Origin: Paramecium tetraurelia
Taxonomy: Eukaryota; Ciliophora; Oligohymenophorea; Peniculida; Parameciidae
Length of the DNA stretch: 64,000 nucleotides
Assembly (NCBI RefSeq): GCF_000165425.1
Contig: NW_001798985.1
Coordinates: 204,756-268,755, forward strand
Direction of reading: 5' to 3'
In this document: piece by piece, positions 20,741 through 32,103 of the stretch
How the letters are laid out: each line of letters opens with the position of its first letter
Position numbering within the stretch: the first letter of the stretch is position 1
Translations under genes and position numbers: made by a program
Notes under the pieces: generated by a model
What the model was told of the DNA's origin: nothing
Seen by the model: only the letters and a program-made list of their open reading frames with translations
Databases searched by the model: none

Positions 20741-22821
20741 ATGAAGACAATCCTACTTGTATTGTTGAGTGTGCAGATCTTATTAGCATAGGATCCTTGG
20801 GTAACCCATTATACAGCATTTACATCAGCTGAAATAAATGACTTGGATGGTAATCTTGCATGATTAATAATTAGGCTGGGTTGTAAAGAAAGCATTTAAA
20901 GGAAACACTTTTAGCAAATGTGACAAAGTCAGTTTGGTTGGTGGATATGGAGCTTTTGGTAAAGGAGCAACAGCTTTGAAATAATTAGCACTTCCACCTC
21001 ATTATAAATTAAAGATCAATGTACAATTGTGGAAGTAATATTGATTAAATAACTAAAACAATAGAATTGATAGTTGGGATAACGAAATAATGTTTGTTTT
21101 GGTTGATGGTTTCATTTGGCAAGCAAAATGGCACTATTCTGAAGGAGCTAATTTATGTGGAGCAGCTAATGATTGGAAGGAAGCCTTTTATAACATTGAG
21201 TTTGAAGTTCCTCACAATTCACCCACAGTGAGCATAGTATTGACATCCAATTTGGACGAAGATGCTTTGAATGTAAGGATAATCATATTAATCATAATAG
21301 GAATCATGGGCATTCAGAGATTTCAAATTGTCATTCTAAAGATGTCATTCAGAATGTGCAGTATGTGGAGATAATAAACCAGATAATTGTTTCTTTTGGA
21401 CAAATGTAGCTACTAATTGGAATAAGTAAATTTCATTAGAAGGATGGACATTGGATGGAGAAGGAAAGGCTGAATCAAATGAATGTGCAGGAGTACAACT
21501 CTTTGGTGGTTATGGAAAATTAGGAAGAAAAGCCAATTTATGGAAGAGATTCACTAATTTACCACCTCACTTTTAAGTTAAGGTCAAGGTATAAATGTGG
21601 AAGATTGATTCTTGGGATAATGAGCTGTTCTTAATGGAAATTGATGATTAGGAGAAATTCAGATAAGCCTTTGCTTACAATGAAGGAGTTGATCTTTGTG
21701 GTGTTGATACAAATGCCAAATAAGGAGAAGGATGGGCTGAAAAGATAGTTAATATCGAAATTAATGTCCCTCACAAATTCCCTGAAGTCAAAGTCTTAAT
21801 GAAATCTACATTGGATGAACCACCTGAGAATGAATCATGGGGAGTTAGAGATTTCCAATTATTCGCTGCTCAATGTTTCAAAGGATGCACAGGTTGCACT
21901 GGACCAGCTAAATCTGATTGTACTTCATGTGGATAAGGTTTCGATCTTGTCAATGGTGAATGCAAAGAAGGAAGTAATTTAATAGATATATAAATTTATT
22001 AGTTAAATGGATGACATTGAACAGATTCTTCTTTAATGATGAATAAGATTTCTAAGGATTGTATGATTGGGTTCCATCAAGTGTATTCCAAAATTAAAAT
22101 CCATTTTCAACTTGCGGATAAAAGAAATTGTTTGGTGGTTATCAAAGATTTGGTGCCAAGGGTAAGGCTGAGAGAAATTTCAATCTTCCCAAACATTCAA
22201 GACTCAGAATATAATTCCAATTCTGGAAGATAGATTCATGGGATGATGAGAAATTCTAACTCTTCGTTGATGGCAAGGTAGTCTTTGAAAGATCATTTGG
22301 ATTCAGCACTCCAGGACAAGCCAAAATCTGCGGAGCTCCTTAAAGCACTTGGATGACTTACTTCTTCAATGTTGATGTCATTCTTGAACACACTAATCCT
22401 ACTGCCAACGTTGTCTTAACTTCCACCTTAGACTAAGCTGCTGATGACGAATCTTGGGGTTTCAGAGAATTCCAAATCCTTTATGAATTAAAAGAAGATT
22501 GTGTTGAATTGTATACTGAATGTGGATTCAAGGGAACCAAATTTGATGTCTGTAGAGACACTCCATCACTTGCTAGAGTAATCATTTATTTCAATATCAT
22601 TGTAGGAAAAGATCAGTTAAGTTAAATCAATTAAGATTCCTCCCGGAGTTGTAGTCTAAGGTTTTGATGAAGAGGTTTACAAAGGAAAGACTGTGAAGTT
22701 TTCATAAAGTTAAGATTGCTTAGAAGAAATCCAATTTTCTTTCATCCAAAAAAAGTTTGAAATCATCTAAGCTGATGATTCTGTCCTTGCTGCAAATTTA
22801 AGACGTATCAGATTTGATTGA
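20741..22821 (+). CDS. secreted protein with three tandem repeats and a beta-gamma-crystallin-like tail, 646 aa
   Basis: Five introns (25, 30, 28, 29, 28 nt) give a consistent 646-aa product. It has a signal peptide (MKTILLVLLSVQILLA). Three repeats of about 165-190 residues follow, each with a Gly-rich phrase (GGYGAFGKGA, GGYGKLGRKA, GGYQRFGAKG), a KIDSWDxE phrase, a CG phrase (ANLCGAAND, VDLCGVDTN, AKICGAPQ) and an ending ESWxxRxF. Repeats 1 and 2 end in Cys-rich linkers (CHSECAVCG; CFKGCTGCT). The last 90 residues (SLAREKISQVKSIKIPPGV, then EEVYKGKTVKF, CLEEIQF) resemble one beta-gamma-crystallin unit. The repeat family is not one I can name; extracellular or vacuolar location is inferred from the signal peptide and cysteines. 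Confidence 0.8.
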
Positions 22822-23091
22822 TATAAAATAAATAAAATTAATATTTTATAAGTTCTTTCTCTACATTATTCTCTTCATAAACAATGGGCAAACTAATATT
22901 TCATGATCATGATGAAGTCTTACCTTAAAAAAATATTATATAAACTATTGCTTGATTATTATTCGAAATCTATAATTATAAAAACAATAAGAATTATTTA
23001 ATTAAAGCATATTCATTTTCTTTTCTGTTTATCAAATATATTTGAATTTATTATAAATATTATATTTAAGAATTTTTGCTTAAATTTATTA

Positions 23092-25011
23092 ATGGAACAA
23101 ATAGAATAGAGTGTAATCTTAGATGATGAAGGAGTGAAGGAGATGAAAGAAATTTCTTAATGTTTAAATTAAACCCCAATTTTATTGGATTAGAATGTAA
23201 TACCAAATAAATTATTTCAAAGTTAACGATGATATCCAATTTGAAATTCACTTTTGCAATTGATGATTATGAATAGCGATAACAAAATAATGTCAATTAA
23301 AATGGGTATATTGTTCTCAAAATAAAATTAGGAAAACTCTAGATTAAAATAAGAAAAACAATCAACTTTACAATATGTAAAAAGATGGTTTTTTTCAAGA
23401 AATGAGTTTGTTGAAGAATATCAGTTTCTCTGATTTGGATTGCTAGAAGTTCAGATGTAATAAACTGATCTTAATTTAAGCTTAGCATTCGAATCAATAT
23501 AATTAGATAAGAATTGCGAATTGACACTATTTAGTCATAATTAAAAGAAGGGAATCCAAAATGTATGAGTTTATTTGTAAATCCAAGATTTAATCAAATG
23601 GGTTATTGTCGAACCAAATTTTTAATAGCAAATTTCAATCAAACTTATTGTCTGGTCCCCATAGTTCGAGAAACCTTGAGTCCAAAAATCAATCCGCTCA
23701 TTTAACATCCAGCGATCCACAATTGGAAGAAAACAATAATAGATGGCTTCACAAATATCCTTCTTATATAATTTAGAAAACTGAAAATAATGAAAAAAGC
23801 GAATACCCAACCCTCTTCAAGAATTATTCTTAAATAGGCAGAAACACAAATGATGCCAGTTTTGAGGACTAATAAATTAAATAGGAATTCTAAACGTTGA
23901 TTAATGCAAGCAAAGCCTAAAAAGAATAATAATAGTAAGCAAATACATCCATTAGTTCTATCAATAAAAGAAAGCAGGACTAATAAAAATAAAATTAGGA
24001 TATACAAAATTAAAATAAGACTCGAAGACCTAGTTCACCAAAATTTAAATTTGTTGTCAAATAAAAGAAACAAAGCAAAAATTCTGGTTAACACATTAAA
24101 TTAACATTTGAAAAAGGATAAAAGGTTTTTGACATCTCATCCTAGAGATTAAATAAGGAAACTTCGAAGAGTGTAGAATAACTTAAAATAAATGATCATT
24201 TTTTGAAATTGCAAAATGAATAAGAAAGAGAATTGTGTTATAAACCCTTCGAAAATACCAAGTATTCAGAAATATCCAAAATATTTACCCGTAAAAATCA
24301 TGAAAGTCCAACTGCAGCACTCTACAAAAAGAAGGCCAATAAATCAAAATAAAATATTTCATAAAACACAATAAATTCAGTGAATAATGTTAGCAATCAT
24401 TCTTATGATAACCATTCTGGTCAAGAGTATGAAGATAGCTTTGAGAATGAAGCCTAAGATTAATATATTCATAAAGTCGATTTGTAATAGTTATTAAAAG
24501 AGAAGCAAGTTAGTCCTACCACTTAAAGTTAAGAACAAAGTCATTTCGAAAGAAATGTATTCTCTTTTAAGCCGTTGATAGATTTTTAGCCATAGAATGA
24601 CTCTAAGTATTAAGAGAACATAGTTAATTAAAAATAGAATAATTAATTTTAATTAACATTTTAACCTCAACAACAATATTAAAGGATTTCACCCATAAGA
24701 AGGAATGATGAGGATTTAAGAATAAAAAATGATTATTAGAATTAGTATCTTTCAAAGCATTAAAATCAATAGAGTTAATACTCAGAGCATAATAATTAAT
24801 AATCTTAATAATAGAACGAGATTTAAGGAAATAAAAAATAACCTATTTAAATTAAATTAAATATTTAACAATTTATGAATAATAGTAACTCTGAAAAATA
24901 ACAATTTTAGGAAATCTCACCGCATTCATCTAAGATTGGTAAGTAATTAATTAATATCTAGTTAATCATTCTAATAAAAATAGCTAAAATTTTAGAACAC
25001 TCAAAAAATGA
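23092..25011 (+). CDS. Q/N-rich low-complexity protein, 596 aa
   Basis: Five introns (26, 26, 29, 25, 23 nt) are needed; the model is frame-consistent to TGA 25009-25011, though the second-to-fourth introns rest on reading-frame continuity only. The protein is rich in Gln and Asn throughout, with Q runs in the last 150 residues, and no folded domain is recognised. Such prion-like composition is common among ciliate regulatory and scaffold proteins. It converges on the PLD-like gene, with 59 bp between stops. Confidence 0.6.
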
Positions 25012-25070
25012 TTCTCCCTATAAACATGTGATTTTGTTTTCTTTATTATAAATTGCAATATAAACAATTA

Positions 25071-26120
25071 TCAATGGGAATTCTTAGAGAAATCGGTTAT
25101 AATTTGAACATCTTCGTCATCCTCTTCATCTATAATAATAATATTTCGATCTTTGTTCTACGGTTCAATGCGTTTTATAGAATTTTAAATAATGTTTGGA
25201 TTAACTAATTATTATTAAATTTGCCAAGGATTAATATCCTGTGTAATGAAATTAATTTTAGATTTTTTTATTGTATTATTTTTTTCATTATTCGGTTATT
25301 TCTTCTCTTCATTTAATTTAAGATTCTCGAAAAACTCTTTTATTTCCAGTTAATTAAAAGTATACCTTTTTTATTATTCTTCAATCTATTCTATTTCAAC
25401 TTAATGTTACTTTTAGTCTACTTATGCTTATTAAAATTGAGGTATTTATTTCTTCTTTTTTTATTATTTTTTCTTTTATTTTTGTTGATATTTCGGTTTA
25501 TATTTTCTAAACTTCATTTTAAATTGTCTTTTTTATATTCTCAATCTTGGTGAGATTCTCTTTTTTGATTCAAATTCAACATAATTTTGATTGGGTAGAT
25601 ATTCAACCTAAGACTCAATGAATTTGGCTTATTTCGCTTAATCCCAGATAAATTTAAATTGTTCTGTAAATTATTTTGCTGTTTTAGAATCTTTGATTAT
25701 TGTAATATGCTCAAAGTTATTTGAGAATGCTTGAAATGTCCAATTTGCACTACCTAGTATTGTTATTTTATTGTCAATAACACAATATTTGGTATGCATT
25801 AGACCTTTCGATTCAATCAATGAAACATTCACTTTGAATCCACTCATCACTAATAGCTTATTAATGGTTATCTTTTTTCTTTCCTCTTACTCCTCTGAGT
25901 TTTAATCCATAATTATGTCAACTCTACATCCTTAGGTAGCTAATGAAATTAAGATGTCAATAATTGTCTGATGAGTCAATTAATAAATGCAGCCCAAAAA
26001 TGTTGACTTACATTTCCTTAGTTTCCTACAGAACCTTGTGAAATTGTCTTCATCGGGAAAAAACAGGTGTTAAACCTTTGCTGTAAAATGTTTACTAGTA
26101 ATTGATCTTTCTTTAATCAT
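25071..26120 (-). CDS. single-HKD phospholipase D family protein (PLD6/Zucchini-like), 349 aa
   Basis: Intron-free, 350 codons. One HKD motif is present at residues 109-126: H109, K111, D116, then GSAN (MHTKYCVIDNKITILGSAN). It is preceded by a core typical of the PLD6/Nuc family (IIDILISLATQGCRVDII, then VNVSLIESKG). Single-HKD enzymes dimerise to form the active site; known members are bacterial Nuc nuclease, and mitochondrial PLD6/Zucchini, which acts in cardiolipin hydrolysis or piRNA processing. No mitochondrial anchor is seen at the N terminus. After residue 190 comes a basic, Q/K-rich disordered tail ending in IIIIDEEDDEDVQII (from residue 327), which looks like a SUMO-interacting motif. 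Endonuclease or lipid substrate is undecided. Confidence 0.85.
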
Positions 26121-26130
26121 TATATTTATA

Positions 26131-26150
26131 TATATATATATATATATATA
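26131..26150. repeat. (TA)n dinucleotide run
   Basis: An uninterrupted TA repeat of about 20 nt sits just upstream of the PLD-like gene start, within its presumed promoter. Confidence 0.9.
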
Positions 26151-26319
26151 TTCATTTGGCTTAATTGTTTTTTACAAATTTTCGATTCTAATTGCCAAAT
26201 TTCTACAGGATTATTTTCTTTGATTAAATACAATTGTTATTTATAAAATACTTATTAAATCTATAATTTAAGTTTTCGAAAAAGAATAAAAATTTGGCTA
26301 ATGAATCATCTGTGGAACA

Positions 26320-27015
26320 TCATATCCTACTAAACTTTTTTGGACTAAATACTTACTCATGATCACATATTTCAATTAATTCTTTGAGTTTACCTTTGAA
26401 GTCAGAAATACAGTTATTTTTTGGATATTAAGAACTAGTCAAAACTTTCTCTGGAGATAGAGTACTAAATTTAGTTTTTTGTTACTTTTAAAAGGAAGAT
26501 AATGATTCTATTTTGGGTAATGTGTAATCTGACTATGTCGTTTTCAGTTTGCTTTTATCAGAAATAACAATGGAATTATAAGGAATTTAATCGGATCTAT
26601 ATAATTAAGTGTGAATGTACGAATTTTAAGATTTATATTTTTATGATTTCCTTTATTATTATCTCTAAATTTCCAAGATGGAACTCACATTATTGAGTTT
26701 GGAGACCTTCTACACCACGTGGTTGTACTTATAACTCCATAATTCACATATCTAGCTAATTCTAAATAGATACAATTACAATTTTTTGACATCAATGATA
26801 TCCTCCTTCGGTTTTTGAAAGGATCTCTTAAATGGGATTTATCCAGATTTCAGGAGGATACTTTGAGGAACAATTTTCTAATGAGGACTCTCATCTGCTT
26901 GGAGCTTACGAAATCTCTTTTTATAAAAGGTCTTATAGGTTTCAACTCGATCCAAATCGGGGTTATCATTGGTATTAAAAGGATTAAATTTGGAGATCGT
27001 TAATCTTTAGGACAT
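26320..27015 (-). CDS. basic hypothetical protein, 231 aa
   Basis: Intron-free frame of 232 codons, ATG 27015 to TGA 26320-26322. It is rich in K, S, Q and R, with a helix-prone centre (VKKLQLYLFRISQICELW) and Ser/Lys-rich ends. No domain is recognised. It lies 200 bp upstream of the PLD-like gene on the same strand. Confidence 0.55.
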
Positions 27016-27188
27016 TATATTGTGATACAATATAATTTAATATACCAAATTATATATAAAATATAATTAAACAAAAAATAGCTTATTATATTAAAATTGT
27101 ATTTAGTACATTCAATCATCTAAATTAATGTGATTTGAATGAACATACAGTATTCCTAAAACAAAATTTATTAATAAAAATATAAAAC

Positions 27189-27939
27189 TCATCTTTTGCT
27201 ATAGGAACTAATGGATATAATAAATAGTTAATACTTGTATCTTAAAGTTCCAATGCCAGCCTATTAGATGATCTGATTCTTTTTCTCCACCTTCTCAGAT
27301 CTTTGCTTAATGAACGGAGAAGGCTTAACTACTTGATCAAAAGTATTCTGCTTTCTCAGTAGAGGCGTCTAATTATAACTTGTGCATTTCGTAGTAATTT
27401 GAGGGGATAATTGAGACAGTCTACCTTAATGAAATAAAATACTCAACAGGGCTTTTTTTATCAATTCTAAAACTTTTCGTTAATCCGTACTTGTCAACGC
27501 TCATTTATTGACGAAGTTAACCCAACATTTTTTTTGGAATGGCAACAATTTCGTATTCATCCATATCCAGCTAATTGAAGTCCTATTGCATTCTCAATTC
27601 ATTTAGCTGTCTCTTGGGATCATCAAAATAATAATGGTGCTCTGTCTTAACATGGTGTTATTTAATAACTTATGACCCAGCTTTTGAAAACTTTTGTGTA
27701 TAGTTTGTTAAAATCCTTTTGCTGGGAGAGGTTTGAATATTAGTAAAGATGTGAGATTTGGTTTCCCTTATTCCCTCAGTGTATTGACCGAGATTCTATA
27801 AGATCGGAGATTGTTCATCCTTTGAAGCTACATATTAGTTATTTTTGACGATGGGAATTGAGGGCTTGTTTACCATTCCTATGACTCCGTCCTTATTCAT
27901 TATGGTCATCTTTCCCTTAAAACGAGATTTAAAATCCAT
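27189..27939 (-). CDS. hypothetical protein, 242 aa
   Basis: One 22-nt intron restores a frame of 243 codons ending at TGA 27189-27191. The sequence is polar and basic with several P/S-rich segments (VVKPSPFIKQRSEK) and no transmembrane segment. Not recognised; possible phosphoprotein or cytoskeletal protein of a ciliate-specific family. Confidence 0.55.
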
Positions 27940-28033
27940 TATATAAATAAAATAATTATAGGATGAAAAAATAATATGGCAATTCATTTATCTTGGACAC
28001 TTCGATTGTAACTTACATTAATTATAAAAGGGA

Positions 28034-29191
28034 ATGAATAACACAATTTACTTGAGTCCTAATGCTAAAAACCCTGGGACTAAAAGTTTTTCAAATAAAA
28101 CAGATCTGTATGATTAAAATTTGCAATGCAATATATTTCTCTTTCTTTCAATTGTTCATGGGAATCCTCAATTGAACAAACTATTTATTCAAAGATGTGG
28201 CAACAAAGATAAATTTTTGCAGATGTTTGATACATTGTAATACTCAGCTCTACTTACAAAAGTGCTCCAAATAGTGAATCAATATTTTACAGAGACACAG
28301 TCATAATGTTATGAGCATTACCCTACTAGCAATAATAAATCATGGTACTCTTCTGATCAAAAATACACGCCAAAATAAGGGAGCAATGACAAGTTTTAAT
28401 CGATGATAAAGAAAATTATAACCACTGATCTAGATCCTTTAAAGTCTTTAATTAATCGAGTTTAAGAGTAAAATTCCACTTAGTATCAATCTTCGAATAA
28501 ATTGGCATCAGCATCTCAACTTTCCAATAAGCTGAGTGAAAAGCTGATGAAAACCAATATACTCAAGGATCAACTAAAGGAAAAGATTACAAAATTGGCT
28601 ATGTAGAATAGTTACAATTATTAATACAAAGTGAGCAAAACTGAATCAGATGCTACTTAATCCCAACCTGCACTTTTGAGAGATACTCCAAGTTAGACAA
28701 TTTCTTAACAAGACCCAATTTTTCATAAACCAAATAGAATTTCTTTTGGATAACAATAATTGTTTAATAATGCATCAAATGGGGATTAGATTATTGAATA
28801 TTAATAAAATGGAAAAAATTAAAAAACATTAATTGAATCTTCTCCTACGTTTCTATATCACTAATAGAAGGATCATGCTATTTAAACATCTGAAACTGAA
28901 ATAAATGTTGAAAATTCCAATATTCGAAAGGAAGACCACAGCAACGATCACTCTTTAGATTTATCGCAAGAAAGGTCCAAAAGATTTGAAGGAACGTTTG
29001 GTAAAGTTAGAAATAGAGATGGTAAAAACAAGAAAAAATCGAATAGTGTCTCTGGCAATGTATCACCCTAAAGGAGTGAAAGACAGAACCATGAAGTCAT
29101 TTCGATAGACCAAATTCAACACAAAAGGAAAATTAGTATTAATAGTGTAAATAGAAGATATAATATATTAACAAATGAATAATTGGAATGA
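28034..29191 (+). CDS. hypothetical protein, 385 aa
   Basis: Intron-free, 386 codons. The first 100 residues look globular and helical (NIFLFLSIVHGNPQLNKLFI, then MFDTLQYSALLTKVLQI). The centre has a short coiled coil (LSNKLSEKLMKTNILKDQLK), and the last 200 residues are disordered and rich in S, N, Q and K. No named domain. The next gene starts 36 bp downstream on the same strand. Confidence 0.65.
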
Positions 29192-29227
29192 TTAAAAAAC
29201 AAAATAAAATTTAATAACATATTAAAA

Positions 29228-30188
29228 ATGTCTATTTTAACAATGTATTAATCTAATACAAAATCAACCCTATCAAAGGTGCAATCTCTTGGGGCTGTTA
29301 CATCTACTCCTCTTAAAACCAACAAATCTCTCCAACAAGACAGAGAATTATTGTACAACAGTCAACTGATGCAAAAAGCATTAATAGAATCATGCAAAAA
29401 GGCAAAGGAAAACAGAATGAACTCTCCTACTTATAAAGTTACTGACACCATTGTTTAAGTAAATTATTATCCTACTCAGGCCAATTAAGATACACCGATA
29501 TAGAAATCAGGCAAAAAGAAGGCTTTATTCAGCGGAATCGACTCCCAAATCGACCCAGTTCGAAATGTACACACCTCATCAAACAAAACGAATGTGAAAT
29601 TGATGATGTTTAATGAAGGACATTACATGAAAAAATATCAATAATAATCAACAGAAATTCATTAAGAAAAAGATTACAGGAGTTCTATTAGAGTTTATAA
29701 GCAAGAACAGAAAACTGAAAGCGAGTAAAAAAGATTAAGAAAGAGTGTCCCTGGTTAACCAACAGCCAAAGATCCCATTTTATCGCCAGATTCTAAAGTT
29801 GATAAAAAGGTACGCAAATTTTAAAATGCTAAATAGTTAAGAATATCTTGTCTATAAAAATCAGAATAATAAGGCAAAATGGAAAGTATTAGAACTTATG
29901 GTCATGCAAACTCATCTTTAGGATTTCGTAATAGTGTAGCCTAAGGTCAGAAGGATGATACTAGTCCTATGAAAATGAGAGAAAGCAACACTTATAAAAG
30001 TGATATGAAAAGTATATTAAGTTAAAATGAAACACTTTAAAAATTAGTAATTTAATTAATTTTACAATATGTTATAGTATTCAAGAACTGATTATAAAGG
30101 ATGCGACAATATAAAGAAATCAAAAAGAATAAGCATTAAAATGGATGTTCCAAGACCTACATCAGCATTTGCTTTATTTGATAAATGA
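29228..30188 (+). CDS. hypothetical protein, 309 aa
   Basis: One 31-nt intron near 30050-30080 gives 310 codons. A further in-frame 27-nt GTA...TAG segment near 29811 could also be spliced, so length is 300-309 aa. The protein is basic and Ser/Lys/Gln-rich with TP and SP sites and no folded domain that I can recognise. Confidence 0.6.
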
Positions 30189-30354
30189 TATATATTATCA
30201 AATTAAATTTGCTTTTTTATTGTTATAAATTGCTTAATACCACAAATACTTGGTAACATAAGTTCGATACAATTATATAATCAAATCCTAAGCTTTTCTC
30301 TCCGATTTTAATATAATTCCAAATGATTAGTTTTTCTTGATTCAATTAAGAAAA

Positions 30355-32000
30355 TGAAAGAGAAAAGCAGTAAGTCTGCACAATCTGTCTAGGTTTCTTA
30401 TTCTTATAGTAAAATACAAACACATGATGAATTAATTGTAATTAAGGCTTTCCATCAATATTTTATTTTGTTGTCTATCCTTTGAGATTTGGAAGGATTT
30501 CATTGTTGCCTTTGTAGTGATGCAGAAGATTTCCAAAAAGATGGTTGTCATTAGAGAAGCACATTAAATTATTTAACAAGGAGACGGAAGGAAAATTAAA
30601 AGATAAATAAATGCTAAGGGAGTGGAAAGTTCATGAATGGCTGACTGTTTTCTTCTGAGAATGTTTTAATTAAGTAATGTAACTATTCAGTGCTTTAGAT
30701 TATAAGGGTTTAGAATTATTTAGAAACAAATTAATTATTTTCAATAAGCATTATTCATTTTTAGATAGGTTTCTGCTTTTGATTATACGTAGTTGGCAGG
30801 AAGTAATGAGCGATCTGTCTGATGAAAAGCAACAAAATAAATATAATTGTACTTAATTCGAAGACATTAATGGACTCGATTTAAGCATACGGAAAGTTAT
30901 AAAATTGGATGGCAGTGGTGAAAAGGCTAGTACTTGTATCCACATTAATTTAGCAATTAATTTGTAATGCAACTCCTTTAGAGTTAAAGAATAGCATAAA
31001 TCAGTCATCTAGTAAATTAAACATCTTGCTAGACAAGGCTCTCATATGTAAGTAACCATTAATCTATTTCAATTTTTAACAACTACAAATGTAGTTTTTC
31101 ATATTCCACTCTTATATTTTAATTGCTTCCTTTATTATTATTTTAGTACCGGATATTTAGAGCTTCCAACGTAACAAATAAATCAATACAAAAAGAGAAG
31201 TAACGCAGATGCATTAATTGACGAAGTTTTATTAGAGTAAGACCATTTTCAATTCAATCTCAACTCCAACCCATATATACATCATTTATTTTTTCTTATT
31301 ATTTTTACTTAGTAAGTTTTTACCGCCAAACTCAATCACTCCACTCATATTCACCAAGAAATTGCCACAAGGAGGACAATATAGATTTAAAGGAACTCAA
31401 CCTTTGTGGGTCAATGCATTAGAGAGTCTTCTAAGTGTGGTGGTCCAATTGTATTACAAGAGCGATCAAGAATTGGCAGAGTTTATGAAAGAGAAGGTCT
31501 TGATCGAGTCAAAAAAGGAACTCAAACAAGTTTATATCACATTATAAATTCAAGGAAAAGAAACCTGGAAGGAAAAAGAAGATCCTTGATAACGATTCAC
31601 CTAATCAAGAATAAACTGAATAACAACAATAATAACCATCAAATACTAATGTCTATTCATTACTGCAATAAGATGTCTTAGATATTCTAATATCTCCATT
31701 AAGAAGTGATTTTCCTTTTGGTAAATTTCATCATTTCTAATCTTTAAGAAACCTGGACAACCAAAGAAATTGCCATCTTCGAATGTGGAATGTGTAGATA
31801 TGGTAAACAATACGAATTCTTATCCCATCTTGTAAATTATTTCCATTATTTAAGATTAAAACCAAAAATGCTCAAGACATCATCTAATTTTACTACTTCT
31901 GGAAATTCACAAGTCATTATAAACTATGGAAAATTAATAAAGCATATTATCACCGCAGTAACCTAAATAACTATGTTTGATTAAACTTTGATCTTGCAAT
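30355..32000 (+). CDS. C2H2 zinc-finger gene with long introns; 5' and 3' ends unresolved
   Basis: The part from about 30676 to 31900 is solid: a frame through SFLDRFLLLIIRSWQEVMSD and CIHINLAINLQCNSFRVK, then introns 31048-31146 (99 nt), 31237-31312 (76 nt), 31530-31554 (25 nt) and 31721-31748 (28 nt), joining KKLPQGGQYRFKGTQPLWVN, KEKKPGRKKKILDND and a C2H2 finger (FECGMCRYGKQYEFLSHL then H). The 99-nt segment is a multiple of three and has no TGA, so it might be retained. Upstream, 30355-30670 holds a second Cys pair (FHCCLC) and a helix (LSLEKHIKLFNKETEGKLK), but frames there do not join without an in-frame TGA or an undetected intron. The 3' frame runs on into the antisense of the next gene, so its stop is unknown. 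Nuclear role inferred only from the zinc finger and basic segment. Confidence 0.5.
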
Positions 32001-32103
32001 ATTTATGTTTTAACAATTATAATATTGTATTAAAATTAATATGGAATTCATTTTTGGCATTATTATAAGATAATGTGACTGTAAAAATAATACAATAAAA
32101 TTA

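Noticed and set aside
27010-27030. Small inverted repeat ATATTGT-GAT-ACAATAT as an operator or terminator
   Set aside because: A 7-bp palindrome is expected by chance in AT-rich eukaryotic DNA and has no supporting context.
31048-31312. Long introns as retained internal eliminated sequences
   Set aside because: The ends do not fit the TA-bounded TAYAGYNR consensus, while splice-site signals are good.
31406-31681. 91-aa alternative frame with KCGGPIVLQE resembling a PDCD2-type zinc segment
   Set aside because: The other frame joins by a 25-nt intron to the C2H2 exon and reads better; the PDCD2 resemblance is short and lacks the rest of the domain.
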